This document shows positions 19,949-28,248 of a stretch of DNA of 64,000 bases, piece by piece (the first letter of the stretch is position 1; each line of letters starts with the position of its first letter). The stretch spans positions 1,674,001 to 1,738,000 of the forward strand of contig NZ_AP020335.1 of NCBI RefSeq assembly GCF_013340845.1, in the 5' to 3' direction. A program made the translations under genes and the position numbers. The notes under the pieces are model-generated. The model searched no databases. It was not told the origin of the DNA and saw only the letters and a program-made list of their open reading frames with translations. Source of the stretch: Hydrogenovibrio marinus (lineage in GTDB: Bacteria > Pseudomonadota > Gammaproteobacteria > Thiomicrospirales > Thiomicrospiraceae).

Positions 19949-20641
19949 TTATCGACCGTCAACAGTTTGGCAGTTATAACCATTTCCACACAAGTTACTT
20001 GCTTCTACTGGCTCTTGGTTACAGCTTCCATTTGGACAATTCGTGTAGACAAAGTGGTTATTGAAGAATCCGCGATCCACATACACTTCCAAAATGGTTT
20101 CATAGTTATTATCAGGCATTGGTGTCACGCTAACAACTCGCGCACCTTTAACAATCGCATTCACTCTAGCACGGAAGTTATCATTTCTTGCCGTCAACGT
20201 AGACATTTGCGTGTTACTGTCAATTTTCACACCATACAACTGTTCAGCAAGTGAACGGTAGGCATCCAACTTAGAAGCACGAATCGCCATCAAACGTCTT
20301 TGCCCAGGTGTATAACCTTCATAAGAACTTTCAGAACCAAATCCTGTGCCTGTGATTTTAATCAACTGAGGCTGACGTGGTGGCTGAGATTGTTGATTAG
20401 ACTGCGCTTGCTTCATTTGATCGCTTTGAGCTTTATCGTCTGCTTTAGAAGCATCACCAGCCTTAGCCGCATCATCAGAGGAGGTCACATCCGTTTTTGC
20501 AGACATTGAATCCTGCGCCACGACTGGCGTTACTGGCGCCATCGCAGGCTGCGATGGTTCAACCGTTGGCTGGCTTGAACAGCCGGCAAGTAATGCCGCA
20601 CCAAGCAAACCAATAAACATAATTAGAGTTTGTTTTTTCAT
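19949..20641 (-). CDS. LPP20-family outer-membrane lipoprotein
   Basis: The product has 230 residues with a lipobox signal peptide (LGAALLAGCSS, lipidated Cys about residue 21). An Ala/Asp/Lys/Gln-rich linker follows (about 25-90), then an LPP20-type domain: ITGTGFGSESSYEGYTPGQ, RRLMAIRASKLDAYRSLAEQLYGVKI and NAIVKGARVVSVTPMPDNNYETILEVYVD. This domain occurs in Helicobacter LPP20 and Vibrio FlgP. An unusual extension after the domain carries four cysteines (CPNGSC, LCGNGYNC), which could form disulfides in the periplasm. The flanking genes encode other envelope proteins; no flagellar gene is nearby, so a FlgP role is not supported. Confidence 0.8.
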   Translation of the reverse strand: MKKQTLIMFIGLLGAALLAGCSSQPTVEPSQPAMAPVTPVVAQDSMSAKTDVTSSDDAAKAGDASKADDKAQSDQMKQAQSNQQSQPPRQPQLIKITGTGFGSESSYEGYTPGQRRLMAIRASKLDAYRSLAEQLYGVKIDSNTQMSTLTARNDNFRARVNAIVKGARVVSVTPMPDNNYETILEVYVDRGFFNNHFVYTNCPNGSCNQEPVEASNLCGNGYNCQTVDGR

Positions 20642-20656
20642 GACATTTTCTCCGTT

Positions 20657-20905
20657 TTATTCAAAAATTGTTTGTTTTTTATATGTTCTATGAGTAATCC
20701 AACCTTGGGACAACTCTTGTGCTGTCTTGTCTTTAAGTCGCATACTAGCTTTTAGCTCATCAATAGACCTTACATCGCCAGGCTGATAATGATAAGGAAC
20801 CAGCTTGGTTTCATAGTAATCCGGCACTTGATAAGTTGCTGTTGTGCTGCACCCGCTGCCTAACAGAACCATTAAAGCTAAAACCATGCCGAACAACCGT
20901 TTCAT
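20657..20905 (-). CDS. small lipoprotein of unknown function
   Basis: The product has 82 residues with a signal peptide and lipobox (VLLGSGCSTTA; Cys19). The mature ~63 residues are rich in Tyr, Lys and charged residues (YQVPDYYETKLVPYHYQPGD ... RSIDELKASMRLKDKTAQEL). Not assigned to a known family. It lies 15 bases before the LPP20-type gene and 14 bases after the large single-pass protein, so it is almost certainly cotranscribed with them. Confidence 0.7.
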   Translation of the reverse strand: MKRLFGMVLALMVLLGSGCSTTATYQVPDYYETKLVPYHYQPGDVRSIDELKASMRLKDKTAQELSQGWITHRTYKKQTIFE

Positions 20906-20919
20906 GCTTCACTCCCTAC

Positions 20920-22146
20920 CTAATATGTATAGGCATCATTATTTTTGTAGCCACCACTTGGTGGATATTGATAAGGACTGTTTTGAGCCGGAGCATGCGG
21001 TGCAGGAGAAGGCTGATGAGGCTTAGTCGTTCCCGGGATATTAAGGTTGTGCGTACTGTGCGAACCTGTCGTCGCGCCTTTTTTGCCAGTAACAGCTGGT
21101 GCCTTTTCAACTTTCTCGGAAACCAATTGTTTCTCAACCGACTTAATACTCTTCAACAACAACTTATAGTCGGATTGTAATTTTTTCACACGCTGATTGA
21201 TTTCGTAGATGCGTCTCTGCGCACTTGTCATCTGAGCGCCAACGCGATCCAACTTAGCCGCCAACTCAGGTGCAACCTTCGGTTCTTGAGCTGTAGCAGC
21301 AGGCTCAGCAGGTTTAACGGCAGCTTGCGCTTTTTCATGACTATCTTTTGTATCCGCAGTTTTTTGAAGACTGCCGGTGCCGGTTTCAATCTTAGCGATA
21401 TCACCATTAAGTTGCTCTAATTGGAAACTAATAGCATCCAGCTTCTTATCAAGTGTCTTCAATGTTTTTTCCGATGCATTGGTATGCATTAACGATTGCA
21501 TTGAGTTCGCTTCAATGCCATTGATCTTGTCCATTGTCTCTTTACTTAAGTCGTTTCCAGACGATAATGCTGCCCAAATGCCAACCCCTATCGTCACAAC
21601 CACTAAAAAGATTATGATTGAGCTGAAGGTAATAATTAATTTCTTTATCGCGTCCATGTCAGGGCCTTTAATTGCGTTATTTGCCTTTTGTGCCTGTGCT
21701 GCTTGCGCACGCTTCTCTAGAATGTCTTCTGCCTTATGCTCCATTGCATTGGGAGCATCCTTTCCTTGAATTGCACTCAATGTGTCGACCTGTGGCGGTT
21801 CTGAGACAGGAGCTGGTTCCGGTGGTTCTACAGGCGCTTCTGGTTCCAGCACTGGCTCTGGTGCCGGCGCTACTGTCTCTTCTGCCTGAATACCTGATAC
21901 GTCCAGATCTCCATCAAGCTCATCAAGTAATCCAGCTGTTGGATCTTCTTCCGCTGTTTCTTCTACCGCCCAATCTTCTGGAACATCTTCTGCATCAGGT
22001 AATTCTCCCCCCTCGACTGCAGGGGTCGCTGATGCCTCCTGTTCAGGCTTGGGTTCTTCTGCAACTGATTCCAACTCTGCTTCGTCAAGCAAAGCATCAA
22101 TACTGTCCAAGTCGTTAGGATCAACGGTATTGTTTACTTGTGCCAC
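20920..22146 (-). CDS. large single-pass membrane protein with acidic cytoplasmic and coiled-coil periplasmic parts
   Basis: The product has 408 residues and is not recognised as a named family. Residues 1-165 are strongly acidic and Pro/Glu/Ala-rich (DDEAELESVAEEP-like, EPEAPVEPPEPAP) and would lie in the cytoplasm. One hydrophobic helix spans about 170-193 (LIITFSSIIIFLVVVTIGVGIW). The following part has coiled-coil segments (about 205-255 and 292-345, KLDRVGAQMTSAQRRIYEIN, KKLQSDYKLLLKSIKSVEKQ). The tail is Pro/Tyr/Gly-rich. The shape suggests an inner-membrane organiser linking cytoplasm and periplasm; there is no enzymatic motif. It is flanked by lipoprotein genes and an LpoA-like gene. 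Confidence 0.7.
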   Translation of the reverse strand: MAQVNNTVDPNDLDSIDALLDEAELESVAEEPKPEQEASATPAVEGGELPDAEDVPEDWAVEETAEEDPTAGLLDELDGDLDVSGIQAEETVAPAPEPVLEPEAPVEPPEPAPVSEPPQVDTLSAIQGKDAPNAMEHKAEDILEKRAQAAQAQKANNAIKGPDMDAIKKLIITFSSIIIFLVVVTIGVGIWAALSSGNDLSKETMDKINGIEANSMQSLMHTNASEKTLKTLDKKLDAISFQLEQLNGDIAKIETGTGSLQKTADTKDSHEKAQAAVKPAEPAATAQEPKVAPELAAKLDRVGAQMTSAQRRIYEINQRVKKLQSDYKLLLKSIKSVEKQLVSEKVEKAPAVTGKKGATTGSHSTHNLNIPGTTKPHQPSPAPHAPAQNSPYQYPPSGGYKNNDAYTY

Positions 22147-22187
22147 TTGCTAACCTCTAGCATTCCAAAAAATAGTTATTTATCTAA

Positions 22188-23723
22188 TTACGGGAGTTGA
22201 ACAACAGAGAAACTACCTTTGTTCAACCAAAATTCTTCTGGCAAAATGGTGGCAGATCGATGTTCATCTAACATCACTTCACCAAGTATTGAAGGTAAAC
22301 TTCTCACGCTTGAGTCGTTTATCGACTGAGCAACTTTTGCCGCTAAGCTTCCAAAAGCATGAAAAATGCCAACTTGCTGTTCACTTTCCAAACTCCCCTT
22401 TGCATAAGCCCGAACTTGATCGGCAAAATATCTAGGTAACAAAGCATAGGTGTTACGCCAATACGACATACTTTTGTTAAAGTCCTTCACAGTGGGTAAC
22501 TTGCTTGGCAACCAATAGTGTTGAACGGTACCAAGGTGATAAAAGTTAAGCAAAGGAGAAACCTGAACTCCTTGACGCGCGGAGACGAAAGAAACAACTA
22601 CATCCAAGTCTTGCCTTGAACGCTCATCGAAATGCAACTTGTGCTTGATGACTTTTTGCAACCAGCTTTTTCGAATATTAGACTGACTGGCATTTACCAA
22701 ATGCCCTACTGCCTGATCCATACTTTTATCGACTTGCTGAATATGGATTCTAAAACTTCTGGTCGTATCAGGATGTTTCTCAACATAGTCCGACCAAAAA
22801 GTTTCAAAAGACTTTAACAAATCTTGAGAAGCCTGCGAGGAATCAACTATCACAGAAACTCCTTTAAATTGATGTTCCACCAATTGCTTCACCAAAACAG
22901 GCACATAACCTTCTCTACTTAAACTCAGGCAGCGAACATAACTCTTTGGGTTATCTATTTGATTCAGCAACAATGTCGGCACTTGAGTATCTAGGTCATT
23001 GAGCACCTGTGCTTTACCTGGCCTTAAGGGACCGATAATAAAAGTAGGTTGAGTCAACTTCATAAGATTCCACAGTTCCAACATAGAATCGAAAACTTCT
23101 GTATCGTAGAACTTCAGCTTAGTGTTTGGAAAACCTTCCTGGATACCTTTCTGAATAGCCAAACCTATTTCACTGTAGTCACCAGTCAAGGGCAATAACA
23201 CAGCGATATTTTGCGCACCGAATTTAAAAGGCAATGCATCATTGGCTTCTTGAGGAGAAACCAATGGTGACTGTTGAAGATATTGCTGCAAGCTTTCAAT
23301 GCGCAACTGCATTTCCGGCGAAATCAGTGCCTTATCGACGGCCCCGAGAGAATCCAAGTAAGCTCTTACATGTGAAGGAATGCCATTCTTTCTCGCCAAC
23401 TCAGCTTTAAGCAAAAGTATTTCGGCGTCTATACGCTTGATTTGTTGATCTAATGGAAGTTTTGTACTATCAGGAGTGTTTTGCTTTTGTATATCGCCAG
23501 ATAGCGCCTCTGAAATACCTTCTGCTTTTTTTTCACCAACGTGAACACCTTCACTAGACTGTTTATCTGAAGACTCCGTCGGTGAAAGATGGATAGGGTC
23601 GTTATAGATTCGCACCTGTGGATTGGCAAAAATTGCCGCTGAAAACAACGCTATCAACAGCAGACTCAGCCATTTCGTCACAAACAATCTGTATGTTTTG
23701 AAGAATCCCTTCAATGGTGCCAA
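22188..23723 (-). CDS. penicillin-binding-protein activator, LpoA/LppC-like
   Basis: The product has 511 residues with an N-terminal signal/anchor segment (WLSLLLIALFSAAIFA), followed by a Ser/Lys-rich stretch and helices (DAEILLLKAELARKNG). From about residue 170 it has a type-1 periplasmic-binding-protein fold (NIAVLLPLTGDYSEIGLAIQKGIQEGF ... FIIGPLRPGKAQVLNDL ... GVSVIVDSSQASQDLLKSFE). This matches the LpoA C-terminal domain that activates PBP1A. There is no lipobox cysteine, and the N-terminal TPR domain of LpoA is short or absent, so this is a variant form. It sits between pepN and an unusual envelope operon rather than beside rsmI as lpoA usually does. Confidence 0.7.
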   Translation of the reverse strand: MAPLKGFFKTYRLFVTKWLSLLLIALFSAAIFANPQVRIYNDPIHLSPTESSDKQSSEGVHVGEKKAEGISEALSGDIQKQNTPDSTKLPLDQQIKRIDAEILLLKAELARKNGIPSHVRAYLDSLGAVDKALISPEMQLRIESLQQYLQQSPLVSPQEANDALPFKFGAQNIAVLLPLTGDYSEIGLAIQKGIQEGFPNTKLKFYDTEVFDSMLELWNLMKLTQPTFIIGPLRPGKAQVLNDLDTQVPTLLLNQIDNPKSYVRCLSLSREGYVPVLVKQLVEHQFKGVSVIVDSSQASQDLLKSFETFWSDYVEKHPDTTRSFRIHIQQVDKSMDQAVGHLVNASQSNIRKSWLQKVIKHKLHFDERSRQDLDVVVSFVSARQGVQVSPLLNFYHLGTVQHYWLPSKLPTVKDFNKSMSYWRNTYALLPRYFADQVRAYAKGSLESEQQVGIFHAFGSLAAKVAQSINDSSVRSLPSILGEVMLDEHRSATILPEEFWLNKGSFSVVQLP

Positions 23724-23744
23724 CCTTTTATGATTTCCGTACCC

Positions 23745-26390
23745 CTACTTTAAAGACTTGGAAACGATTTCATAAACATCTTTAGACAAGCTCCCACTCT
23801 CAATCAATTTGGTGAGCTGGCTTTTCATTTTTTCTTGCCTAGCAACATCATAACGCTTCCACTGGGTAAACGGACTGACTATACGCGCAGCGACTTGTGG
23901 GTTTATTTTATCGAGTTTCAGCACTTCTGATGCCAAAAAAGCATAACCCTCGCCCGAAGCATGGTGAAACCCTTTCATATTCATGCGCCCGAAAACACCT
24001 AACACACTTCTTGCTCGATTCGGATTGGTATAGTGAAAATCCGCATGCTCAACGAGAGATTTCACCAAATCCAGTGCACTGTCAGATTGGTCAGATGCTT
24101 GCAGAGCAAACCACTTATCCAACACCAAATCATCGTGATTCCATTTGTGGTAAAAATCTGCCAGGTTGGCCTTTTTCCACACAGAATCATAAGGCTTCAT
24201 TGCCTCAAGAGCAGCAAATACATCTGTCATATTTGATTGTTGATCAAACTGAGTCTGCATCCAATCTTGTTGGGCTGGTAATTTTGACAAATAGTTCAAA
24301 CAACGGTTTTTCAACATTCTGTGTGCAATAGCATCTTTATCATAACGATAAGCTTCAGAGCTTTGCATTTGTTGGTATATCGCCAGCAATGAAGATTCAA
24401 ATTTTTCAGCAATCGTTTGTTTCATATAGCCATAAACTGCCAAAATACTATCGGTATTGATCAACATACCTTTATCTGACAAGGCTTCCTGTAAATAGCT
24501 TTCATCCGGCAACGTAATGGCAAGAGACTTTAAAGCCAAATCAAGTGATGTATCCGCAAGATTACTTTCCAAGGCTTTGGCGTAGTATTCGGACAATACC
24601 ATTTCTCGGTTATCTTCGACCGCCTGCACATTTTCAATCAAATTCATCAACGCCAAGGTTTGAATAGACTCCCAGCGCACAAAACTGTCAGAATCATAGG
24701 ACGCCAACGCAACCAACTCATCCTGTGTACAGGCATAATCCAACAAAATTGGCGCGGAGAAACCACGGAACAACGAAAGATATCCTTCTTCTTCGACACC
24801 TTGCAGAACCAATGATTCATCATGTTTGGTCAACTCGAATAACCAACCATTGTCCGCGCGTGAGCAACGCGACTGATCTACTTCAGAAAGCGAAAACGAC
24901 AACGCGGCTTCATTGCTTGGCGACAATACGTCAAACACCACAGGAATCAATAAAGGCAAGTGCTCTTGCTTTCCGTTCAAGGTTTGTTTGAATGACAACG
25001 ACAAGGTTTTATTGCCAGCATCATATTGCTTAGTCACCGTTACCTTTGGCGTGCCAGGCTGAATGTACCAATGATGCATTTGCGACAAGTCACGTTGATT
25101 GGCATCCGCCATCGCATTACGAAAATCTTCCACCGTAACCGCTTGTCCATCAAAGCGGTCAAAATACAAATCCATCCCTTTTCTAAAGCCATCTCGCCCC
25201 AGCAAGGTTTGATAAAGGCGGACCACTTCAGCACCTTTTTCATAAACCGTCATGGTGTAAAAGTTGTTCATTTCAATATAGGATTGCGGTTGGATTGGAT
25301 GCGACATAGGACCCGCATCTTCCGGAAACTGGAAGCTGCGCAAACGCTTAACATCTTCTATTCGCTTCACTGCGGGAGACAACATATCAGAAGTAAACTC
25401 CTGGTCTCTGAAAATAGTCAAACCTTCTTTTAGTGTTAGCTGAAACCAATCCCGGCAAGTAACACGATTTCCTGTCCAGTTATGAAAATATTCATGAGCA
25501 ATAACCGACTCAATGCCTTCAAAATCAACGTCTGTCGCTGTTTCTGGCTTAGCAAGCACAAACTTGGAATTGAAGACATTCAACCCCTTGTTCTCCATCG
25601 CCCCCATGTTGAAATCATCAACAGCAACAACCATGTAAACATCAAGGTCATAAATTAATCCAAAACGCTCTTCATCCCATTTCATTGATTTCTTCAATGA
25701 AGCCATGGCATGATCACATTTATCTAAATTGTTTTCTTGCACATAAAGCCTTAAATCAACGCGTCTTGAGTCCTTGGTTTCGAAATGACCTTCAACCACT
25801 TCAAGGTTACCCGCAACTAGCGCAAATAAATAACATGGCTTTTTATGAGGGTCTTCCCATACAGCAAAGTGTTTACCACCTTCTAGCTCACCAAATTCAA
25901 TCAAGTTCCCATTCGACAGCAAAACCTTGTTTTCACATTCATCACCAATAATCTTAGTTGTAAAGTAACTCAAACAATCGGGCCTATCCAAATAATAGGT
26001 AATGGTTCTAAAGCCTTCTGCTTCGCACTGAGTACAGTAGTTACCACTTGAACGATACAATCCTTCCAAACGCGTATTCGCTTCAGGATTGATTCTGGTT
26101 TTCACCACCAGTTCAAACTGCTGTTCCGGGCAGTTCAGCGTCAAGTCGGTTTCTGTCAAATAAAAGTCTTCCTGATCCAATATCTTGCCATCTTTTTCAA
26201 TCGACACCAGTACTAGATGTTCACCATCCAGCTTTAATTGGGATTGATCCGTCTTACGGACAAACTTCATTCTATTGGTCACCAAGGTTTCCGAAGGATC
26301 CAGTTCAAACGTTAAATCAACGGATTCGATTTCAAAATCAAGTGGACGATAATCTTTTAGGAAAATTTCTTTTGGTTGTTGTATAGACAT
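23745..26390 (-). CDS. pepN: aminopeptidase N PepN (M1 family)
   Basis: Cytoplasmic zinc aminopeptidase that completes protein turnover by removing N-terminal residues. It has 881 residues, E. coli-like length. The substrate-binding GAMENKG motif and the zinc site HEYFHNWTGNRVTCRDWFQL (HEXXH) with the distal Glu in LKEGLTIFRDQEF are intact. FRTITYYLDRPDCL and the C-terminal superhelical region match PepN rather than leukotriene-type M1 enzymes. The gene ends 21 bases before the LpoA-like gene. A dispersed-motif copy (24152-24169) encodes KANLADF in the C-terminal half. Confidence 0.97.
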   Translation of the reverse strand: MSIQQPKEIFLKDYRPLDFEIESVDLTFELDPSETLVTNRMKFVRKTDQSQLKLDGEHLVLVSIEKDGKILDQEDFYLTETDLTLNCPEQQFELVVKTRINPEANTRLEGLYRSSGNYCTQCEAEGFRTITYYLDRPDCLSYFTTKIIGDECENKVLLSNGNLIEFGELEGGKHFAVWEDPHKKPCYLFALVAGNLEVVEGHFETKDSRRVDLRLYVQENNLDKCDHAMASLKKSMKWDEERFGLIYDLDVYMVVAVDDFNMGAMENKGLNVFNSKFVLAKPETATDVDFEGIESVIAHEYFHNWTGNRVTCRDWFQLTLKEGLTIFRDQEFTSDMLSPAVKRIEDVKRLRSFQFPEDAGPMSHPIQPQSYIEMNNFYTMTVYEKGAEVVRLYQTLLGRDGFRKGMDLYFDRFDGQAVTVEDFRNAMADANQRDLSQMHHWYIQPGTPKVTVTKQYDAGNKTLSLSFKQTLNGKQEHLPLLIPVVFDVLSPSNEAALSFSLSEVDQSRCSRADNGWLFELTKHDESLVLQGVEEEGYLSLFRGFSAPILLDYACTQDELVALASYDSDSFVRWESIQTLALMNLIENVQAVEDNREMVLSEYYAKALESNLADTSLDLALKSLAITLPDESYLQEALSDKGMLINTDSILAVYGYMKQTIAEKFESSLLAIYQQMQSSEAYRYDKDAIAHRMLKNRCLNYLSKLPAQQDWMQTQFDQQSNMTDVFAALEAMKPYDSVWKKANLADFYHKWNHDDLVLDKWFALQASDQSDSALDLVKSLVEHADFHYTNPNRARSVLGVFGRMNMKGFHHASGEGYAFLASEVLKLDKINPQVAARIVSPFTQWKRYDVARQEKMKSQLTKLIESGSLSKDVYEIVSKSLK
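24152..24169 (+). repeat. dispersed motif, copy 4 (inside pepN)
   Basis: AAAAATCTGCCAGGTTGG on the plus strand; the G-run is cut short (followed by CC). Read on the minus strand it encodes ANLADF. Confidence 0.65.
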
Positions 26391-26420
26391 GTTCAGATGA
26401 GACTTAAGTAAATATTGTTA

Positions 26421-26462
26421 AAAAAAAAGCCTTCCTACCACTGCTGCAGTAGAAAGGCTTTT
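26421..26462 (-). terminator. intrinsic terminator after pal
   Basis: On the minus strand AGCCTT-T-CTAC pairs with GTAG-G-AAGGCT (10 pairs, one mismatch, loop of 10) and is followed by a run of eight T. It ends the pal transcript before pepN. Confidence 0.85.
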
Positions 26463-26486
26463 CAGCTTGTTTTAGCGAATTTTCAA

Positions 26487-27056
26487 TTAATATGAAAACG
26501 CAGCTCTACGGTTTTTAGCCCATGCAGCTTCTGTATGTGCTGGGTCAACAGGGTTTTCTTCACCATAGCTGATAACATTGATTCGGCTTGGGCTTACACC
26601 TTCAGCGATCAAAGCATTCTTAACAGCATTAGCACGTCTTTCACCTAGAGCCAAGTTATACTCTGGCGTTCCACGCTCATCACAATAACCTTTGATTGTT
26701 ACCTTAGCTTCGGTATTCAAAGACATGTAATCAGCATTCATTTTGATGATGTTATAGAAATCAGGCTTGATTTCAGAACGGTCGAAGTCGAAGTGAACCA
26801 CTTGACCTTGTAACGCTGCAAACAACTGAGAAGCTGTTTTGCCATCTGCATTAGTTGGCTCAGAAGCTTTTTCGTCAGTTGCTGCACTTGCTGTTGCTTG
26901 ATCAGAAGTTGCAGTTGAAGCTGCACCATCGCCAGAAGCTGCTGCTGCAGTTGAAGCTGTTGAATCGTCGTCTTTAGATGGCGTTGAAGAACACCCAACT
27001 AAAGTTAACCCTAAGAACGCGACCAAAAACAGTTGTTTAAGTGATGATGCAGACAT
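26487..27056 (-). CDS. pal: peptidoglycan-associated lipoprotein Pal
   Basis: Outer-membrane lipoprotein of the Tol-Pal system, binding peptidoglycan through an OmpA-like domain. It has 189 residues. The lipobox is LGLTLVGCSS (Cys at about 22); a Ser/Thr/Ala-rich linker of about 50 residues follows. The OmpA-like domain starts VVHFDFDRSEIKPD and contains VTIKGYCDERGTPEYNLALGERRANAVKNAL and ISYGEENPVD. The linker is longer and more repetitive than usual. It is monocistronic here with its own terminator: tolQRAB and ybgF are not adjacent. Confidence 0.93.
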   Translation of the reverse strand: MSASSLKQLFLVAFLGLTLVGCSSTPSKDDDSTASTAAAASGDGAASTATSDQATASAATDEKASEPTNADGKTASQLFAALQGQVVHFDFDRSEIKPDFYNIIKMNADYMSLNTEAKVTIKGYCDERGTPEYNLALGERRANAVKNALIAEGVSPSRINVISYGEENPVDPAHTEAAWAKNRRAAFSY

Positions 27057-27109
27057 TGTCCTTCCTCTCTAGAATTTGAATAAAATATGCAAAAACATAA
27101 GTAGTTGTT

Positions 27110-27139
27110 ATCTTACCCAAAAACAAATGTGTTTAACAA
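27110..27139 (-). promoter_or_regulatory. candidate pal promoter
   Basis: On the minus strand, TTGTTA (27134-27139), an 18-base spacer, and TAAGAT (27110-27115): four of six matches to each sigma-70 hexamer, about 55 bases ahead of the pal start. Confidence 0.4.
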
Positions 27140-27188
27140 GAAAATCCTTACAAATTTAAGACTTTCTTACTAAACACCGAAAAGACTG

Positions 27189-27392
27189 CTATTTTTTGCT
27201 TCCGTAGTTCTCATAACTTGGGTTAGTGCTAGAGATGTCGGCATTGGAAACATCATTTGAAGATGGTCCATAAATCACATGCTGTTGCTGTGCATTATTG
27301 GAAGCTGGTTTAGTTTCTGCATTTGAACACCCCACTAAAGATGCTGTCAAAAACAAAGATGCCAAACTCACTTTAAGAAACGAACGTAACAT
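27189..27392 (-). CDS. small lipoprotein of unknown function
   Basis: The product has 67 residues from the ATG at 27392, which has TAAGGAGA seven bases upstream; an in-frame TTG two codons earlier is less likely. The signal peptide ends in a lipobox (LTASLVGCSN). The mature ~45 residues are polar, Asn/Ser/Gln-rich and end SYENYGSKK, with no recognisable domain. It stands alone between pal and fnr, with 132 bases to pal and 121 to fnr. Confidence 0.65.
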   Translation of the reverse strand: MLRSFLKVSLASLFLTASLVGCSNAETKPASNNAQQQHVIYGPSSNDVSNADISSTNPSYENYGSKK

Positions 27393-27513
27393 AAACAATC
27401 TCCTTATTGTCGTATTGTAAAAAAGACAACTGTAATATTAACGCTGTGCCTTACAACAAGATTGGAGATAGCTTCAATAAAACCTTAAGGAATTCTGCGA
27501 ACGGACCGAGAGA

Positions 27514-28248
27514 CTACTCAGAGCAGATTAATGCATCTTCTCCAGCAAACTCTTTTAAATGCTCTTCATTCAAGATTGTGATTTCTTTCTTTTTCCAGTT
27601 CAGAACATTTAGTTTGTTGAACTTCGCCAGAATGCGAGACACGGTCTCCGGCGTCAGATTCAAATAGCTTGCCACATCTCTATGCAGAATATTTAAACGG
27701 AATTTCGTGTGAAGATAGCCTCGAGACTTATATTTCAGAGACATCGACCATATAAAATAAGCCAATCGCTGTTCAGCAGTTTTTTGCGTCAGCAATGAAG
27801 TGTACATGCGACTACCGACAATTTCCTGACTCATCAAACTAAATATCTGACTATATAGGTTAGGAACCTGCGTTGCCAAATCGGAAAGTTGACCATAAGG
27901 GATTTCACACACCGTGGTGACATCCAAGGCTACCGCGTAAAACTGATACTCCTGATAAGCAATTGAGTCCATCCCAACAATATCGCCAGGTAAATAGAAA
28001 CCGTGAATGACTTCCAAATTATTATGATCGTAGGAAAAGAGCTTCACCGCTCCCGCTCTGACTGCAAACAAAGAAGTAAACTTTTCACCTTCTTTGAATA
28101 GATATTCCCCCTTTGAAAGAGATGGCTTGCGATTCACTAACTCATCTAACTGAGATAAATCCGTATCATGAAGTCCGTTAGCAAAACAAATGCGCTGTAA
28201 CCCGCAATTTGCGCAATTAGCAGTATAATGAATGGCAATATTTCCCAT
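27514..28248 (-). CDS. fnr: FNR-type oxygen-responsive transcription regulator
   Basis: CRP/FNR-family activator with an oxygen-labile [4Fe-4S] cluster. It has 244 residues. Three N-terminal cluster cysteines are at 12, 15 and 21 (CANCGLQRIC), and the fourth lies in the beta-roll (VTTVCEIPYGQL, matching FNR C122). The dimer helix and the C-terminal helix-turn-helix follow, with recognition helix LTPETVSRIL holding the E..SR triad that reads TTGAT half-sites. All sensing residues are present, so true FNR/ANR activity is expected. It is divergent from the kinase-Rieske fusion gene across an AT-rich spacer. Confidence 0.93.
   Translation of the reverse strand: MGNIAIHYTANCANCGLQRICFANGLHDTDLSQLDELVNRKPSLSKGEYLFKEGEKFTSLFAVRAGAVKLFSYDHNNLEVIHGFYLPGDIVGMDSIAYQEYQFYAVALDVTTVCEIPYGQLSDLATQVPNLYSQIFSLMSQEIVGSRMYTSLLTQKTAEQRLAYFIWSMSLKYKSRGYLHTKFRLNILHRDVASYLNLTPETVSRILAKFNKLNVLNWKKKEITILNEEHLKEFAGEDALICSE

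Noticed and set aside
19949-20641. FlgP flagellar lipoprotein
   Set aside because: The LPP20 domain alone does not define FlgP, and there are no flgO, flgT or other flagellar genes in the window.
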